A stretch of 64,000 bases of DNA from Sequoia sempervirens (GCA_007258455.2 VDFB02114860.1:1-64000); one strand, 5' to 3'. Positions 22,270 to 34,284 are shown, counted from the first letter of the stretch. The notes: a model not told the origin generated them from the sequence alone. A program made the numbers and translations.

Positions 22270-23035
22270 AACCTGACATCAGTCATTTTAGGATCTTTGG
22301 CTGTCCTGTCTATATTCATGTACCTAAAGAGAAGAGATTCAAACTAGAACCTTCCGGAAAGAAGGGGGTGTTTATGGGTTATAGTGAAAATTCCAAAGCG
22401 TACAAGATTTACATTCCCGGGCAGAATCAAATTGAGTTGAGTCGAGATGTCATCTTTGAAGAAGACTTGCATTCAAAAGGCCAAGAAGCTCCTCTGAGAT
22501 AGAAACCCTTTCCCCTAGAGTACCTGAGATGGAACCTGATTCTGAGATTCAGAGGGAGCATTCTGAGGATATATCACACGAACTTCCATCAAGTGAGAAT
22601 TCAAATGACAATGACAGAAATAGACCACTTTGGGCCAGGAAGATGCTCAAAGAAGCTGAGGTTCATGCAGCACCCAAAGGAACGTTTAGGGAGAGTAAAA
22701 GACCCAAACGTTTCTCTGGCTATGTTGCTCTAATAAACAACATCTTAAACTCAGAACCTGACAGTGTTACAAAAGCCCTCCAACATCAAGCATGGAAGGA
22801 TGCAATGACGGAGGAATATCAGTCCATTCTAAAGAATGATGTATGGGATGTAGTGCCTAGACCAAAAGGGAAATCTGTTGTCTCTTCCAAATGGCTCTTC
22901 AAAATCAAACATGCTGCTGATGGCAGTATAGAAAAACATAAAGCACGTTTTGTGGCAAGAGGTTTTTCTCAAAAGGAAGGCATTGATTACGAAGAAACAT
23001 TTGCATGTGTAAGAAACATTGCCTTCCGGATGTGA
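22266..23035 (+). pseudogene. Copia-2 integrase C-terminus to RT start
   Basis: 22266-22502 reads IFGCPVYIHVPKEKR, GVFMGYSENSKAY, YIPGQNQIELSRDV, the integrase C-terminal part. After one more shift, 22529-23035 gives the linker and RT start ([49 protein letters not shown]). Immediately after ETFA a deletion of roughly 60-70 bp, judged against Copia-1, removes the segment up to DVKTAFLNG. Confidence 0.88.
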
Positions 23036-23454
23036 AAACTGCCTTCCTGAATGGAACCATTGAAGAGGAAGTCTATCTAGAACAGCCTGAAGGTTTTGTG
23101 ATACATAAACCTGACTCACATGTATGCAGACTGAAGAAAGCTCTTTATGGACTTAAACAGGCTCCCAGGGTCTGGTATGAAAGAATTGACAGCTATCTCT
23201 TGGGATTAGGATTTTCCAAGAATGAGGCCGACTCCAATCTCTACTTCAAGGTAATCAAAGGTGATATGCTAATAATTATTTTATATGTTGATGACCTGCT
23301 GATAACAGGAGAAGATCACCTCATTGCTCAAGGGAAGCAGGATCTAATTTCTGAATTTGACATGAAAGACTTAGGCATTCTACACTACTTCCTAGGTTTA
23401 GAAGTATGGCAGAAATCAGGGCATTATACTAAACCAAGGGAAGTATACTATTGA
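23005..23454 (+). pseudogene. Copia-2 reverse transcriptase, catalytic half
   Basis: 149 residues with [26 protein letters not shown] and the catalytic [12 protein letters not shown], then [11 protein letters not shown] where a frameshift ends it. 23455-23677 continues in other frames (the TPMETNLHKLKEAAE, LIGSLMYLVNT-like and QFMCEPKE-like regions). Confidence 0.9.
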
Positions 23455-23677
23455 TATTCGAAAAGATTTGGAATGTTGGAATGTAGACCGATGTCTACAC
23501 CTATGGAAACCAACCTTCACAAATTGAAAGAAGCAGCAGAGAATCCAGTGTGTGATCCAACCCTTTACAGGATGATTGGATCCTTGATGTATCTGGTTAA
23601 TACCGACCTGATATTTGCTATGCAGTGAATGTTCTCAGCCAATTCATGTGTGAGCCAAAGGAAATTCACTTAATGGT

Positions 23678-24217
23678 GTGAAACATATTTTGAGATATCT
23701 TCAAGGTACTATTGGATATGGTCTTCTTTACAAGAATGATCAACTAGATCTACATGGGTACTCTGATTCAGATTGGGCTGGAAATGTAACCGATCGAAAA
23801 AGCACATCAGGATGTTGCTTTAGTTTAGGATCAGCTATGATCTCCTGGATTTGCAGAAAACAATCTTCAGTTGCATAGAGTTCAACAGAAGCCGAATACA
23901 TTGCAGCCTCAATGGGAGCAAGAGAAGCGGTTTGGCTTCGTAAGTTGTTTGTGGGACTCTTTGGTGAGCCCTTGAATCCTACAATTATTCATTGTGATAA
24001 TCAGAGTTGTATCAAACTCTCTGTAAATCCTGTCTTTCATGATAGATCTAAGCACATTGAGATCTCCTATCATTATGTAAGAGATATGGTGGAAAGGAAA
24101 GTAATTCAGTTGGAGTATATTAGTACAAATGATCAAACTGCAGACATTCTCACCAAGCCTCTCTCCCGAATCAAGGTAGAGCACTTCAGGAAGAAACTTG
24201 GTATGGTTGAAATGTAA
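23678..24217 (+). pseudogene. Copia-2 RNase H
   Basis: Frame 23678-23878 has LRYLQGTIGYGLLY, GYSDSDWAGNVTDRKSTSG (catalytic Asp) and SWICRKQSSVA, then TAG where the usual Leu codon of the ALSSTEAEY motif would be. The same motif continues SSTEAEYIAA into 23912-24217 with HCDNQSCIKLSVNPVFHD, the HIEISYHYVRDM segment and ADILTKPLSRIKVEHFRKKLG. Complete in content, interrupted only by the stop. Confidence 0.92.
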
Positions 24218-24219
24218 TT

Positions 24220-24773
24220 TGTTATTTATGTTTGAAATTCAAATTGTTTATCAAATTGTACTAATATATAAAGATGTTTAAATGTGTAAACTCTTTTGTC
24301 ATGTGTGTGACTCCATGACTTTATGGGCTCTCTCTCTTTCCCTATGTACATTATTGAAAGGTGACGATCTTTCTAATAATGAACACTTGTATGTGACATT
24401 GTAAGGTGACAACTTTACAATGTTAATTTGAACTATCATGATAGATATCATGTGACTTGATATCTGTGGACATGTCATGATGGTATCTCTTGGACACCTT
24501 GATGGATGTCATGGGACTTGATGTCTTTTGAAGATCATTGTGATTCCTAAGAGATAATCATGGTGGATAATTATATCCGTGGATATGTCATGAATTATTA
24601 TGGTAGACATCGTGTGACTCGATGTCAGTGCACATACCATAATGAAGATGTGATTATGAAGAATGTCATGTGACTTGACAATCTTGAGAAATCATATCAT
24701 ATCTTCGATATCACGTGTGTAGGTGATATCTCTACTTATTTGATTTGTAATATCTTCCCTAGCTAAGAGGGAG
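24220..24773 (+). repeat. Copia-2 3' noncoding region with degenerate repeats and PPT
   Basis: After RNase H the sequence repeats variants of ATATCATGTGACTTGATATC and TGGACATGTCATGATGG at least five times (about 24435-24730). Several are near-palindromic. The position is analogous to the 48-bp repeats of Copia-1. AAGAGGGAG (24765-24773) is the polypurine tract next to the 3' LTR. Confidence 0.8.
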
Positions 24774-25264
24774 TGTTGATTGAAGATAGCTACGATCAAA
24801 TATTTGTATTCGATCCTGCTGTTCTCAATATCTATTAATATCAAATAAGTCAGTTTCAGATCTGATAAATTTGATCGATCTCCTTGCAAATATTAAACGG
24901 AACTAAGTTTAGATGATTACGCATTTCATCTAAGTGAATGTATGTTACGTTTTTGGTTAACATTAGTTAAGGGAGCTCTGCGCTTGAAGGGACACGTCCC
25001 ATGAGTGGACGTGTCTCCACTTTGTGGAGACACGTCCTCTCATGAGACGTGTCTCATCTGAGGAGTGTCTCCCTCTTACTTATGTGAGGTCCGTTCTCCT
25101 TTGCAGACATCGAAATTTATTAATGTTCTGCATCCAGTACATTCGGCAATAAGAGAAGTATTCAGAAAATTTTATCTGTCTCAGAATTTTCACTTAGAAT
25201 TTCTGTCCTTAGTTTATTCTTAGTATTAGGATCCCATCCTGTTGCAGATTTGATTACATTTACA
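24774..25264 (+). repeat. Copia-2 3' LTR
   Basis: 491 bp, same length as the 5' copy, with scattered single-base changes (for example GATCAAAT for GATCAGAT, GAGCTCTG for GAGCCCCG). Carries the same ACGT palindrome cluster at about 24989-25057. Followed by TTCAT. Confidence 0.93.
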
Positions 25265-26266
25265 TTCATGAAGGGTTTATCGTCTCCTTTTGAGTGGCCT
25301 CTTTCACTTTCCCTTGTTTTGGCGTTAAGACGTGGCCTTTTGGATTGCTTCCCTAAGTGTGGTAGGGTCAAAAGCACTTATGAGGCCATGGAGTGAATCA
25401 GATAATCCTTCTATGAATAGGTAAGTGAGCCTCTCCTCAGATATTTTTGGGACCATAACTGCTAATCTTTGGAATTCAATGATATATTCTTCAAGGGTTC
25501 CCCTTTGTCTTATTCTTGTTAATTCCTTAAACTGCTTTTGGGGGTGTGTTTGGTCAAACCTCTCAATGAGTAATTTTGTGAAGGCATCATAAATTTTTAT
25601 GTCTTGATGATTTTAGGTGATTAAACCGTGGTGCCACCAATCATGGGCGACCCCTTCTAAGTGCAAGATGGCAAATTTAATGGCATCTTCCTCTAACATT
25701 GGGTTGAGGGATAGGTAGGTTTCGGGTTTTTGGACCCATGAACGGGCTGTGGTTTTTCTTGATCTGTCAAAACTTGGGATGGCCAGCTTTTCTACAATAC
25801 GTTGTAGATCCTGATTGGTTTGGTTCTTTCTTTTCCTATGGGTCTTCTTTTTCCCAGCCTTACAAAATACCTTAAAAGGAATGCTTTTCTTGACCTCAGG
25901 GTCAAGCTTTGCATATGCTGCAGCAAGTTTATTCAATTCTGAATTAGATGTGTTAGCTTCCCCTTCCTCCCCTGATGATTCTTCTGTAGATAAGAAGGGA
26001 GGGCAAGTTACTCTTGGGGTGAATCTTGTTGTGGTGTTATTTTATGATTGGCTTGGGGTGGCTTCCCTCCCATTTCCTAGATGAGACCTAAGAGCATATA
26101 TGGTCACATTCATGTTTTGTAGGGTTTGGGTTGTTTGTTCCATGAGGGTTCTAAATTCATTTTCCATTTGTTCCTCTCTTGTTTGGTCTTGGTTGTGGTT
26201 GTTGTTTTGGGCTATTCTCTTTTTCTCTCTCTCTAAGGCTCTCAAGGTTCTTTGGCTAATCATCAA
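25265..26266 (-). pseudogene. Gypsy-I gag, N-terminal part
   Basis: Frame 26042-26266 (MMISQRTLRALEREKKR) starts near the PBS and is a charged, probably coiled-coil region. 25613-25936 carries the Retrotrans_gag signature: KLAIPSFDRSRKTTARSWVQ, then DAIKFAILHLEGVAHDWWHHG. Stops follow; 25265-25612 continues as the YXEFxxxxxERFD, LKQ and FVEGL-like part in broken frames. Confidence 0.83.
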
Positions 26267-26295
26267 CTATTTCTTTCCCCTCAGGCTGGCAAAAT

Positions 26296-26310
26296 CAGGC
26301 TCTGATACCA
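26296..26310 (-). other. Gypsy-I primer-binding site
   Basis: Minus strand TGGTATCAGAGCCTG, initiator-Met tRNA type, two bases from the LTR end (minus ...CATTACA at 26313). It fixes the inner edge of the interrupted 5' LTR. Confidence 0.9.
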
Positions 26311-26312
26311 AT

Positions 26313-26748
26313 TGTAATGGCCCTAATAGGAATTATACTAATTTTACCCTAATTATCAATTTCCCAAGCAAACAATGGATTTAGAGGGTACCTTGGCTTG
26401 ATTTAATCCCTGCAAACAAGTTAGAGATCAATTACAATAATAACTTAACAAGTAGAATATCATGATTAAATACTAGTAAATCCGTAGTAAATTTGTTAAT
26501 TGAATTATTACCTTACCTTAGGGATACTCAACCATGGGGGAGCATGGAAGAGAGTGACTCGATGGGGTGCCTTAGCCTCTCTAGGCCCAAGGATGGATAT
26601 ACCATCCTCCTTGGCCTCATCTGGTGCATGCATTCATATGAGGTGGCCTACCTAGCGAGGATTCTAATTTATCCGTTATCCCCTCATCTTTCCATCATTT
26701 TCCATTTCCCCATGATTGACCTCCCTATATGGTTACACCATGATAGGG
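26313..26748 (-). repeat. Gypsy-I 5' LTR, left part
   Basis: 436 bp matching 11405 to about 11850 of the 3' LTR. It ends at TAGGG (26744-26748), one copy of the target duplication made when Gypsy-II inserted. The rest of the LTR resumes at 45696. Confidence 0.92.
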
Positions 26749-28010
26749 TGTGAAGAGCCCAGCTGGCTCCAACTCAAACCCCTGTAGTTTTAGCTTATCT
26801 TTTGGTGTTTTTTAGTTTTTTAGAGAAATTTTCTAGACAGAAGAGAAGGGGCGTACAACATAAAATGCAGATAAAAGTAAAATGCAAGAAATTATTGCTC
26901 AACAGGTGTTGTAAATCATCATTGGCAATACATACAATGAATTTACAAACAACAAATGTACCTGAAGTCCTCCAAATTATTTAAATAAGAAAATATGAAG
27001 CTTGCCAGGCAACAATGGCTGGAAATGGCTTGAATGCACACCAGGGTCTCAGATCTGAATTCTCCTGTAGAATATTTGAAGAAGAGGAGCTGAGAAGGTG
27101 GGATGCCCAAGTTGCAACCGATAAACTGGCCAAAAAGGAGGCGTTTTGCCTCAAAAGGAGCCATGCCTCTTTTGAAGAAACACACCAGAGCAAGGGAAAG
27201 TACGGCTTCTGGCAACTGTAAACCTCTGAAGCTGAAATGGTGGGAGATGAGAAGCTATTCAATTGTTAACCTTCTCCTGCAGCTATATACTGAATAACTG
27301 AATAAACATATATTGATTTGACCCAGAAGAACTTCTGATTGAAGCTCTCATCAATGGCAATCATTCGGTTGGTGTCTCACAACCTCACAATCACAGATCC
27401 AGCGAAGATTCCTCGTTCTTCAATGGAGTTTTCTTGTAACCCTTGTCCTCAGACAAATCACAGAGAAAGAAAATTGCAATGCCAAATGATAATAAGATAT
27501 TAGGTCGACTTGCAATGCATTGCCTTATACTCACAAAAAGGCACGGGTTTCAAGAAGTACGAATTTCCTCATTAAAATACATTTAAATGTATTTTAATTT
27601 ATTTCAATAGTTTCCCCAAAAATACCTGGGTGCACTTTCTTGGGTGTTTAAGTGATTTTAATATCACTTTATAAAGTAACCTTTTATTACTTTATATTAT
27701 ATTTAAGTGGCGTTTTTCTTATAAAGTCAATTTGACTTTATATTTAATCATTTAAGTTAAATACATAACTTAACCACTGAAATACTCATAACTTCCTCCA
27801 AACTCACTATAATGTCGTGCCGTCAGAAGCTGACGAACACTGAACTTCATCTGCCTGCACTGGTACCAATATTGAGGTGAAAGAGGTGGGAATGGCAAAC
27901 CCCACCAAAATGGACATTGACCCTCTAACCAGATTCTGTTAGCCTACAAGGGTCCAAGAGATAGGCTAACTCAACATGCTCCTGAACTGAGCTATAATGG
28001 GGACATTACA
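26749..28010 (-). repeat. Gypsy-II 3' LTR
   Basis: 1262 bp. Minus strand starts TGTAATGTCCCCATTATAG at 28010 and ends GGCTCTTCACA at 26749. Contains the GACCCTTGTAGGCTAACAG motif of the family. The minus-strand CGGGGAGGGCGAAC at 28011-28024 is the polypurine tract. Confidence 0.93.
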
Positions 28011-28027
28011 GTTCGCCCTCCCCGAAT

Positions 28028-28102
28028 TTGCTTGTCCTCAAGCAAACTCAAAGATGGAGGCTGTAAACTGCTCTCTACACCCCTCATCCTGAGAATGGAC
28101 TA
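28028..28102 (-). pseudogene. Chromodomain tail relic, deletion junction of Gypsy-II
   Basis: Between the protease stop and the polypurine tract the minus strand includes CTTGAGGACAAGCAAATTCG, equivalent to the LEDKPIWEG end of the Gypsy-I chromodomain (12705-12740). This shows that pol was lost by an internal deletion joining the protease to the chromodomain end. The exact join is within roughly 28060-28105. Confidence 0.6.
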
Positions 28103-28727
28103 TCAAACCAACCTCTCCATTCTTCTCAAGGTAATTACTTTTAGGTTGTTGTCTTTGATGGCTTTAAGCACATGAGTAACCCTGTCAACCTTGAATTTCA
28201 TCTCCATCTCACAAAGGTTGAGAGTAAACTCTCCAATTGCTTGAAGCCACTTCATGCCAAGAATAACTTCAGTGTCTCCCATGTTTACCACATAAAAATC
28301 CGCTGTAAACTCACAGTTATTGAGTTTCATCGGCAGATCCGGTACCATCTTCTCACACTTGTGAATGTAACCATCAATAATTCTTACTCTTATTCCTTCA
28401 AACTCATGAGTTTGAATTCCACATCTTTCCACCAACTGTGCATCAATGAACTTATGTGTTGCACCTATATTGAGCAAGGAGATGACTCTTTGGCCAGCCA
28501 AGAGTCCCTGTAACTTGAAAGAGCCTTCCCTTCGCATGCTAGACATGTGAGCTTCTGGTGGCTTTAACTCTCCTTTAGTTTCAACTTCAATTTTTGAATT
28601 TTGAGCTCCTATATCCTTTGGAACAGCTTGCTGGTCTGAAAAATCAGTCATATCTTCTCCCTCAAAATACCATTCCATGTGCCTATTTTGTCCTTTAGGC
28701 TTGAGGGGACAATCATGGTTAAGGTCT
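28103..28727 (-). pseudogene. Gypsy-II protease and end of gag zinc finger
   Basis: The minus frame enters from element IV's junction as LNHDCPLKPKGQ (last His and Cys of the gag zinc finger), then runs through a linker to an aspartic-protease domain: LLNIGATHKFIDAQLVE, TEVILGMKWLQAIGE. The usual DSGATH is NIGATH here, so the catalytic Asp is lost. It ends at LRRMERLV followed by a stop, the point where in Gypsy-I the protein continues RRDQVEWVAQC into RT. Confidence 0.87.
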
Positions 28728-30735
28728 GAAATATTCCGAGCCAAATTTTTTCAATTTCCAATTACAATGAGCAATGCAACACACATCCGTTAGGGTTAGC
28801 ACTTAAACCAAAACGATGCGGAATTCAACTCTAACCAAGAATGCGCCGGATGACGACGAGCATATGGTCAGAGGATCTCAAAGCAATGCTGAATAAAGAA
28901 CTCTAACCAAGAATGCGCTGGATGACGACGAGCATATGGTCAGAGGATCCCTATCTTCTATTATGCTGAAAGTAAACTCAACATCCAGAATGTGCTTTCA
29001 AACCCGGAGTGGGAATGGAGCTACCATAGGGTGGAGATGTAAGATATTACAATGCAAATCAAAGAAAATAGGCGGCAAGCCAGCCTCTTCCACTTATCCA
29101 GCAGGTATTACAATGAAATAACAGAGAAGAAGTAAGATTGCTGACAGTACTACTGTTCAGCTTACAATAATTAGAGATTTGCCTGCCAAATACATAGAAT
29201 AAGAAAGTCTAACCATGCTGCAATATAGTATAATGTCTCCTCAATGATCACAAAGACTTTCAACCCAAACCCAACTCAAAAGATAGACTTTACGCAAGCT
29301 AATATGACAGAACAACAACTTAATATGCATAACCATGAACCCTAGAATCCACTAAAATGCTCACAACTCACTCAATACTTGCCAGAATGACATGAGACTT
29401 GATGCAAACGAAAGCTAGGATGATGACAATGAAGACTAGACAAAGAAACAGCTGACAAATTGAAGTATTTTTTTTTCTAAACACTTGCCAGGCAAAACAG
29501 AATGGTACAGCCTCAAGAAATGTTCTACCAACAAGATAAAATCCAAGACACATCTAAAAAATCTGCAACTTGGCATAGAGGGGCGCCCAAGGCTAGCAAA
29601 TGCATGGGTAAACTACCCAGAACCAAAATAAATTCACCCAAAGACTTATGAGTATAAACTTCAATCTGCAATACAAAATCAGCAACTCCAGATTTTGATT
29701 AAAATGCAAGAAACTGAATTACAAATGCAAAACAACTTCTACAATGCAAAATCTCACTACAAATCTCACTCAACTACAATCTAACTCTCCACTAGTTGCT
29801 ATCTTTCAAGCAAGAAGTCGAGCCAAGGCTAGGAGGCATTCATTCCTCAAAGCAATCCAACACCATTTCGGCAGCATAACAATATTCCAGACATAAGATG
29901 ATGAAATGAAGACCCAAGGCTCCGTTTTATAATTTTGAGAAGACCCTCCGGAAGCTTCTAGAAAAGAAACCCTAATTTTCAATTTTGTAACTGCCCTCTT
30001 TTCCCTCCAGTTTGGGCGCCCCCTTTCATGAAGTTAATATTTCTTTATTTTAAAATCTTTTCCTTCATAAAAAGGCGTCCTTTTCTCCAAGTAATATTTT
30101 GAACTTTAAAATATAATAATTCACCTCAATGAGGCGTCCACCCATAAAGCCCACCTTTTAAAACAACTTAAAGTTCAATCACTAGGCTAAGGGGGGGTCA
30201 ACAGTAAAATATAACATTAAAATATGACTTTATTTAAATAATTTGAACTTATCTCTCCAAATGTGCCCCAAAGCCAAAAATGAACAAGCCAACTGAACTG
30301 ACTAAAGAAGAAAGCCAACTGCACTGAAAACCGCATGATCACTGCCAAAAAATAGAATTTACTAAAAATAGTAAATTCCAGAAGATGCCCGGAATGCAAC
30401 GCATGTCACACCGTTGCGAAGCTCTCTGAAAACCCAGAAAGAATCCGCAAACCAAAATCCCAAACTCCAAGATGTAGCTGTCATAACTTACTAAAAATAG
30501 TAAGTCCGGAAAGGTTGCTCGACGCGGTTGCAAGTCATAACTCTGTGAAGCTCTCTGAAAACCCAGAAGGAATCTAGAATCCAAACACCCAAACTCCAAC
30601 AAGTAGAACCCTGAATCTTCAAGAGAACCCACCAAATAGTCGGAAACCCTAATTCTGCCTCTGACTAGTCGACAGCACCCCGGGGATAGGCCATCAATCA
30701 CTGAGAAGTGCAGTGCTAAAAATGGGGACATTACA
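28728..30735 (-). repeat. Element IV 3' LTR
   Basis: 2008 bp. Minus strand begins TGTAATGTCCCCATTTTTAG at 30735 and ends GGAATATTTCA at 28728. It holds the direct repeat GAATGCGCCGGATGACGACG (near 28843 and 28911, the second with one change), and CTTACTAAAAATAGTAAG palindromes near 30358 and 30486. Minus-strand GGGAAGGGCGGAC at 30736-30748 is the polypurine tract. Confidence 0.94.
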
Positions 30736-32571
30736 GTCCGCCCTTCCCAAAATTGCTTGTCCTCAATGGTGCAGGAGCACCTAGGCTAACCTCCATTTTG
30801 TTAGTTATCATTTTTGGCTTGTATCTGACCTTAGCCAAGTCAAAGTTTAGTGTGTTTGTTTTGGACCTTAGAAGGTCATAGTTATGGCTAGGTGAATTAG
30901 TCATTAGGACTAAGGTCACCATAGTTATTCTTGTTAATTACTTTTGCTTTAATTAGCTTAGTAGTTTGGATTGGGAGTTGAGCCTTAAATGTGTTCTAAA
31001 CACATGGTTGATGTTAGAAAGATGCCATGAGGCAGTTAATGGTGTTGGTGGCTCGAAATCAAGGAGATAGAGGTCCTAGGAGTTTGGAAGAGGACATAAT
31101 GGGAAGTTGCAAAGGTGTTGCAATGTTGTCATGACAACATTTGTCATGTTGCATGCAACTCAGTTATCTCGGATCCCCTAAAAGACAGGAGTGAGGAATC
31201 GACCAATAGACCCTAAAAAGGTGGTAAATGGCATCTAAAGAGAGTGTGTGGCTCGAATTTCATGTAGGTAGACTTGTAATCAAGTTTTAGCTTTGGTGGA
31301 TATAGAAGAACTCTACATTTTCTGTGTATACCGAATGTTTTTGAGTGACAGTGATAATAGATGAGTTAAATGTATTGATTTGGCTTTAGATTTGTGTTCA
31401 TAGAGTAGTCTTGAGCATTTTCCATTCTGTAATCAAGTTGTTTTGAGTTGATTTGGTGTTTTGAATTCAATAGTTAAGGTTTAGAGAGTCTTCTTGTTTT
31501 GTTCTGACTAGACAGTCTTTTCATGGCTCCCCCATAAAATCTAGCCACGGGATCCTCCTGAGATTAGATGAATATGATAGGGGAGCCAATGATCTGTAAA
31601 TATTTAGCAGTAGGAGTCATGTGGAGTCGAGCATTTGCATTTAAAACCAAACCCTAGGCGAGTTCAATACCCGGTTAGAGGTTTGGGCAGTGAAAAGTTG
31701 AAGAGAACAGGTAGGGGAAAGAGATACTATACGGAACAAGTACAGTTCCAGGTGGGGCATGGCCATATCTAAGAATGCTAGAAGGATTGTGGCTTAATCA
31801 ATCCATTTGTGTGAGAGATGAGCAAGAGATCAGTGAAACCCTAGCAATTAGGCCTATTAGCCCTATTTGCCCTAGATTGTAGGAAACCAGTGTACGGAGG
31901 AGCCAGGGTCTGAAACCCTGTGAATCTTTTAAAGGATCAAAAAGGGTGTCTGAAAGTGCAATTTGTTTGCCAGGTTGTTTGAGAATTTGAGCAAGAAAGC
32001 CAAAAAGGACACTGTCAAGGGCTACAAGGAATTAGGCCTTCTCAAAGCAAATCCTTGGAATCGGTAAGGAGGAAGATTGAAGACCATCCAATATGGATCT
32101 AAATGGATGTGAAATGCATGATTCCAGTATCTTTGACACCCTTGCAAGCAGTTCAAGGTGTTGTGTGATGTTGGTACTTAGAGCCTTCTAAGTGTAGGAG
32201 AAAGTTGCTAATTCAAATTGGTGTTAGTCTTCTCAAAGCAAATCCTTGGAATCGGTAAGGAGGAAGATTGAAGACCATCCAATATGGATCTAAATGGATG
32301 TGAAATGCATGATTCCAGTATCTTTGACACCCTTGCAAGCAGTTCAAGGTGTTGTGTGATGTTGGTACTTAGAGCCTTCTAAGTGTAGGAGAAAGTTGCT
32401 AATTCAAATTGGTGTTAGTCTTCCAAGGTGAAGCACAAAGTTGAGAAACTCTTGGAGAGGAGTAGAAACAGAGCTTAGTTAATGACCTAAGCCTAACCTG
32501 AACCTAGAAGCTATCAGGTTCCAGGAAGAAGATAGGGAAAAAGGTCTTCTTAGTTGATTGTGCAAGCAAGC
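30736..32571 (-). other. Element IV 3' noncoding interior
   Basis: About 1.8 kb between the polypurine tract and the ORF stop. Next to the PPT, CTTGTCCTCAATGG on the plus strand resembles the CTTGTCCTCAAG that encodes the chromodomain end in Gypsy-I, a hint of ancestry. No coding frame of note. Includes the 191-bp duplication at 32041-32422. Confidence 0.6.
32041..32422. repeat. 191-bp perfect tandem duplication
   Basis: 32041-32231 and 32232-32422 appear identical base for base, from CTCAAAGCAAATCCTTGG to GGTGTTAGTCTT. Identity this complete in an otherwise mutated setting means either a recent slippage or unequal-exchange event, or an assembly artefact. Confidence 0.9.
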
Positions 32572-34284
32572 CTAGGTACACTTACACCACTCAAGCAATA
32601 CCACCACAACTCCAGAAAAATTAAGACTGATCCATACCCAAACAAGTATGATCCCAGGTTCCCAAATCCGTCTTAGGAAGGACCCACCATGTCGATGCTG
32701 CACTACTCTGATCACATCAGTGAAAACATCATGCCAATGTTGCACTACCCTTCCTTGTAACTCCAAAGTGTTACCATCCATGTTACCCAAACTGAAAGAT
32801 CTTAAAGAGTTGAGATCAATATCATGCAACATCTCATGTCCACGATGCCCCGAATCAACAGTATCAACCACACCACTGTCAATCATAATTCTAGGCAAGA
32901 AGAAAGATAGGATACTCAACTCAAAATCAATCTCCTCAGCATACCTCCACATGGTAATAAACGAAGTCATGACTGCAAATGTGACATCTTCCAATCTTCT
33001 TGCAAGGAGGAAAGCAATCCTTTGCAAGAGCTCAACAAATTCATACTCATGTCTCCACAGGGAGCTACTATGCCTCATCTGAATTATACTGATACCACCA
33101 TGAAGACTACAGAAAACTCTCATAGTTCCAACCTCATGAATCTCAGAATGATGAATCAAAACAAGAAGTAGTTCGTTGTCCTGAACCGACAATGAGAGAG
33201 AACTATCAAAGTTAACATCACAAGCCTCCATAAGATGAACCCTGAGAATAGAGTTGGTGTGAAGGAACAAATAGTCTCTGCTGTTCAAGGCTAAAGTCAG
33301 CGAAGAGCAATCTGATTTTAGTACTTCACACAAGAAAAAACAGCAGCACCAAAGAAATTCCCAAGTGTGAGTGTATGAGATGAGCATAGAGTTGCAAGTC
33401 AATCCCTCAAAAATGGCAGGAAAACATACTAGAGCAATCTCCAATTGAAAACTACCACCTCTTTGGCAAGTAGTGAAAGACAAACTCTTCCAAACGAGAG
33501 TAACTCCACAAGTAAAGTGGCTGGTATGCCTCCAACCAGCAAGCACGTGTCTCAAAATCTGCCCTTGTATTAGCCGAAGGTCACTCCCAAGAGCAACCGA
33601 TCGTTCATCTCTCCAATCCATACTCAAGATTTCTCTCCAATCCATTTGTTGATGAACAAATGAAACCATCAAATGGTTGGGAAAGAAGGAAACATCACCA
33701 ACAAATCTGGAAATTTGATCCTTATCCCTCCAAATGTTCCTCTTTCCACAAGCAATAGGCTCCATCAACCCATGTTGAGAATCCCAAACATGGACACCCA
33801 ACTGAAAAATATTTTCAACACAATGCCAAGAAATCACAAGGCATTCCCAAGTGCTAGTGAGAACCAGATGTATTCTCACGAAACTGGTGTCCCCCTGAAG
33901 CTCAACCATGAAAGCTTCAATCACGTTGGAGTATGAAACATAAAATGACTTCAGATTCAACTCCCAAAACTGACTAGTATGAGCCCAAACATCATTCCAC
34001 CCAAGGGAGGGATTATCAAGAATGTAACCACCAAGTTCTGGTCCACTTTTCTCCCATACCTCCTGAGTAGTAGGTCTGAAATCATCACTCCTTGCTGCTG
34101 TAATGAAGTTACCAGCAGCTACCACAACTTGTCTCATCAACATCTTGATGTCATAGATGTTGAAATTACCTCGCTTCGACACCTCCCATATGGAATCTTC
34201 ACCCTTGAGCCCACTTATGCATTCATTACTAATCAACAGACGTGGCAGTTCCTTATGGAGTGATATCAAAGCATCCAAGCATTG
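32572..34284 (-). pseudogene. Element IV ORF, C-terminal part (unrecognised)
   Basis: 568 codons open to the stop at 32572, the second-longest frame in the window. It has no ATG of its own: the frame enters from 34284 as CLDALISLHKELPRLL. It is rich in Trp, His, Phe and Cys, with a hydrophobic stretch near EFLWCCCFFLCEVL and a cluster of Met/Ser-rich lines later. I recognise no domain. Putting one copy of the target duplication (CAATG) back between 37422 and 34279 joins it in frame to the PDS5-like frame, so it is the downstream half of the same protein. It could be a second captured host segment or an element-specific protein. Confidence 0.7.

Larger units (their letters stand above)
19724..25264 (+). 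mobile_element. Copia-2 LTR retrotransposon, complete, TSD TTCAT
   Basis: 5541 bp, plus strand, inserted in the gag of Gypsy-I. TTCAT at 19719-19723 and 25265-25269. Two 491-bp LTRs differ by about ten substitutions by eye, roughly 2 percent, so it is fairly young. PBS, polypurine tract and all Copia domains in order are present, but the polyprotein has a nonsense codon in gag, frameshifts in integrase, a small deletion in RT and a stop in RNase H. Confidence 0.95.

Noticed and set aside
32648..33082. Plus-strand 144-codon frame
   Set aside because: Antisense to the 568-codon frame that joins the PDS5-like frame; shorter and without features.
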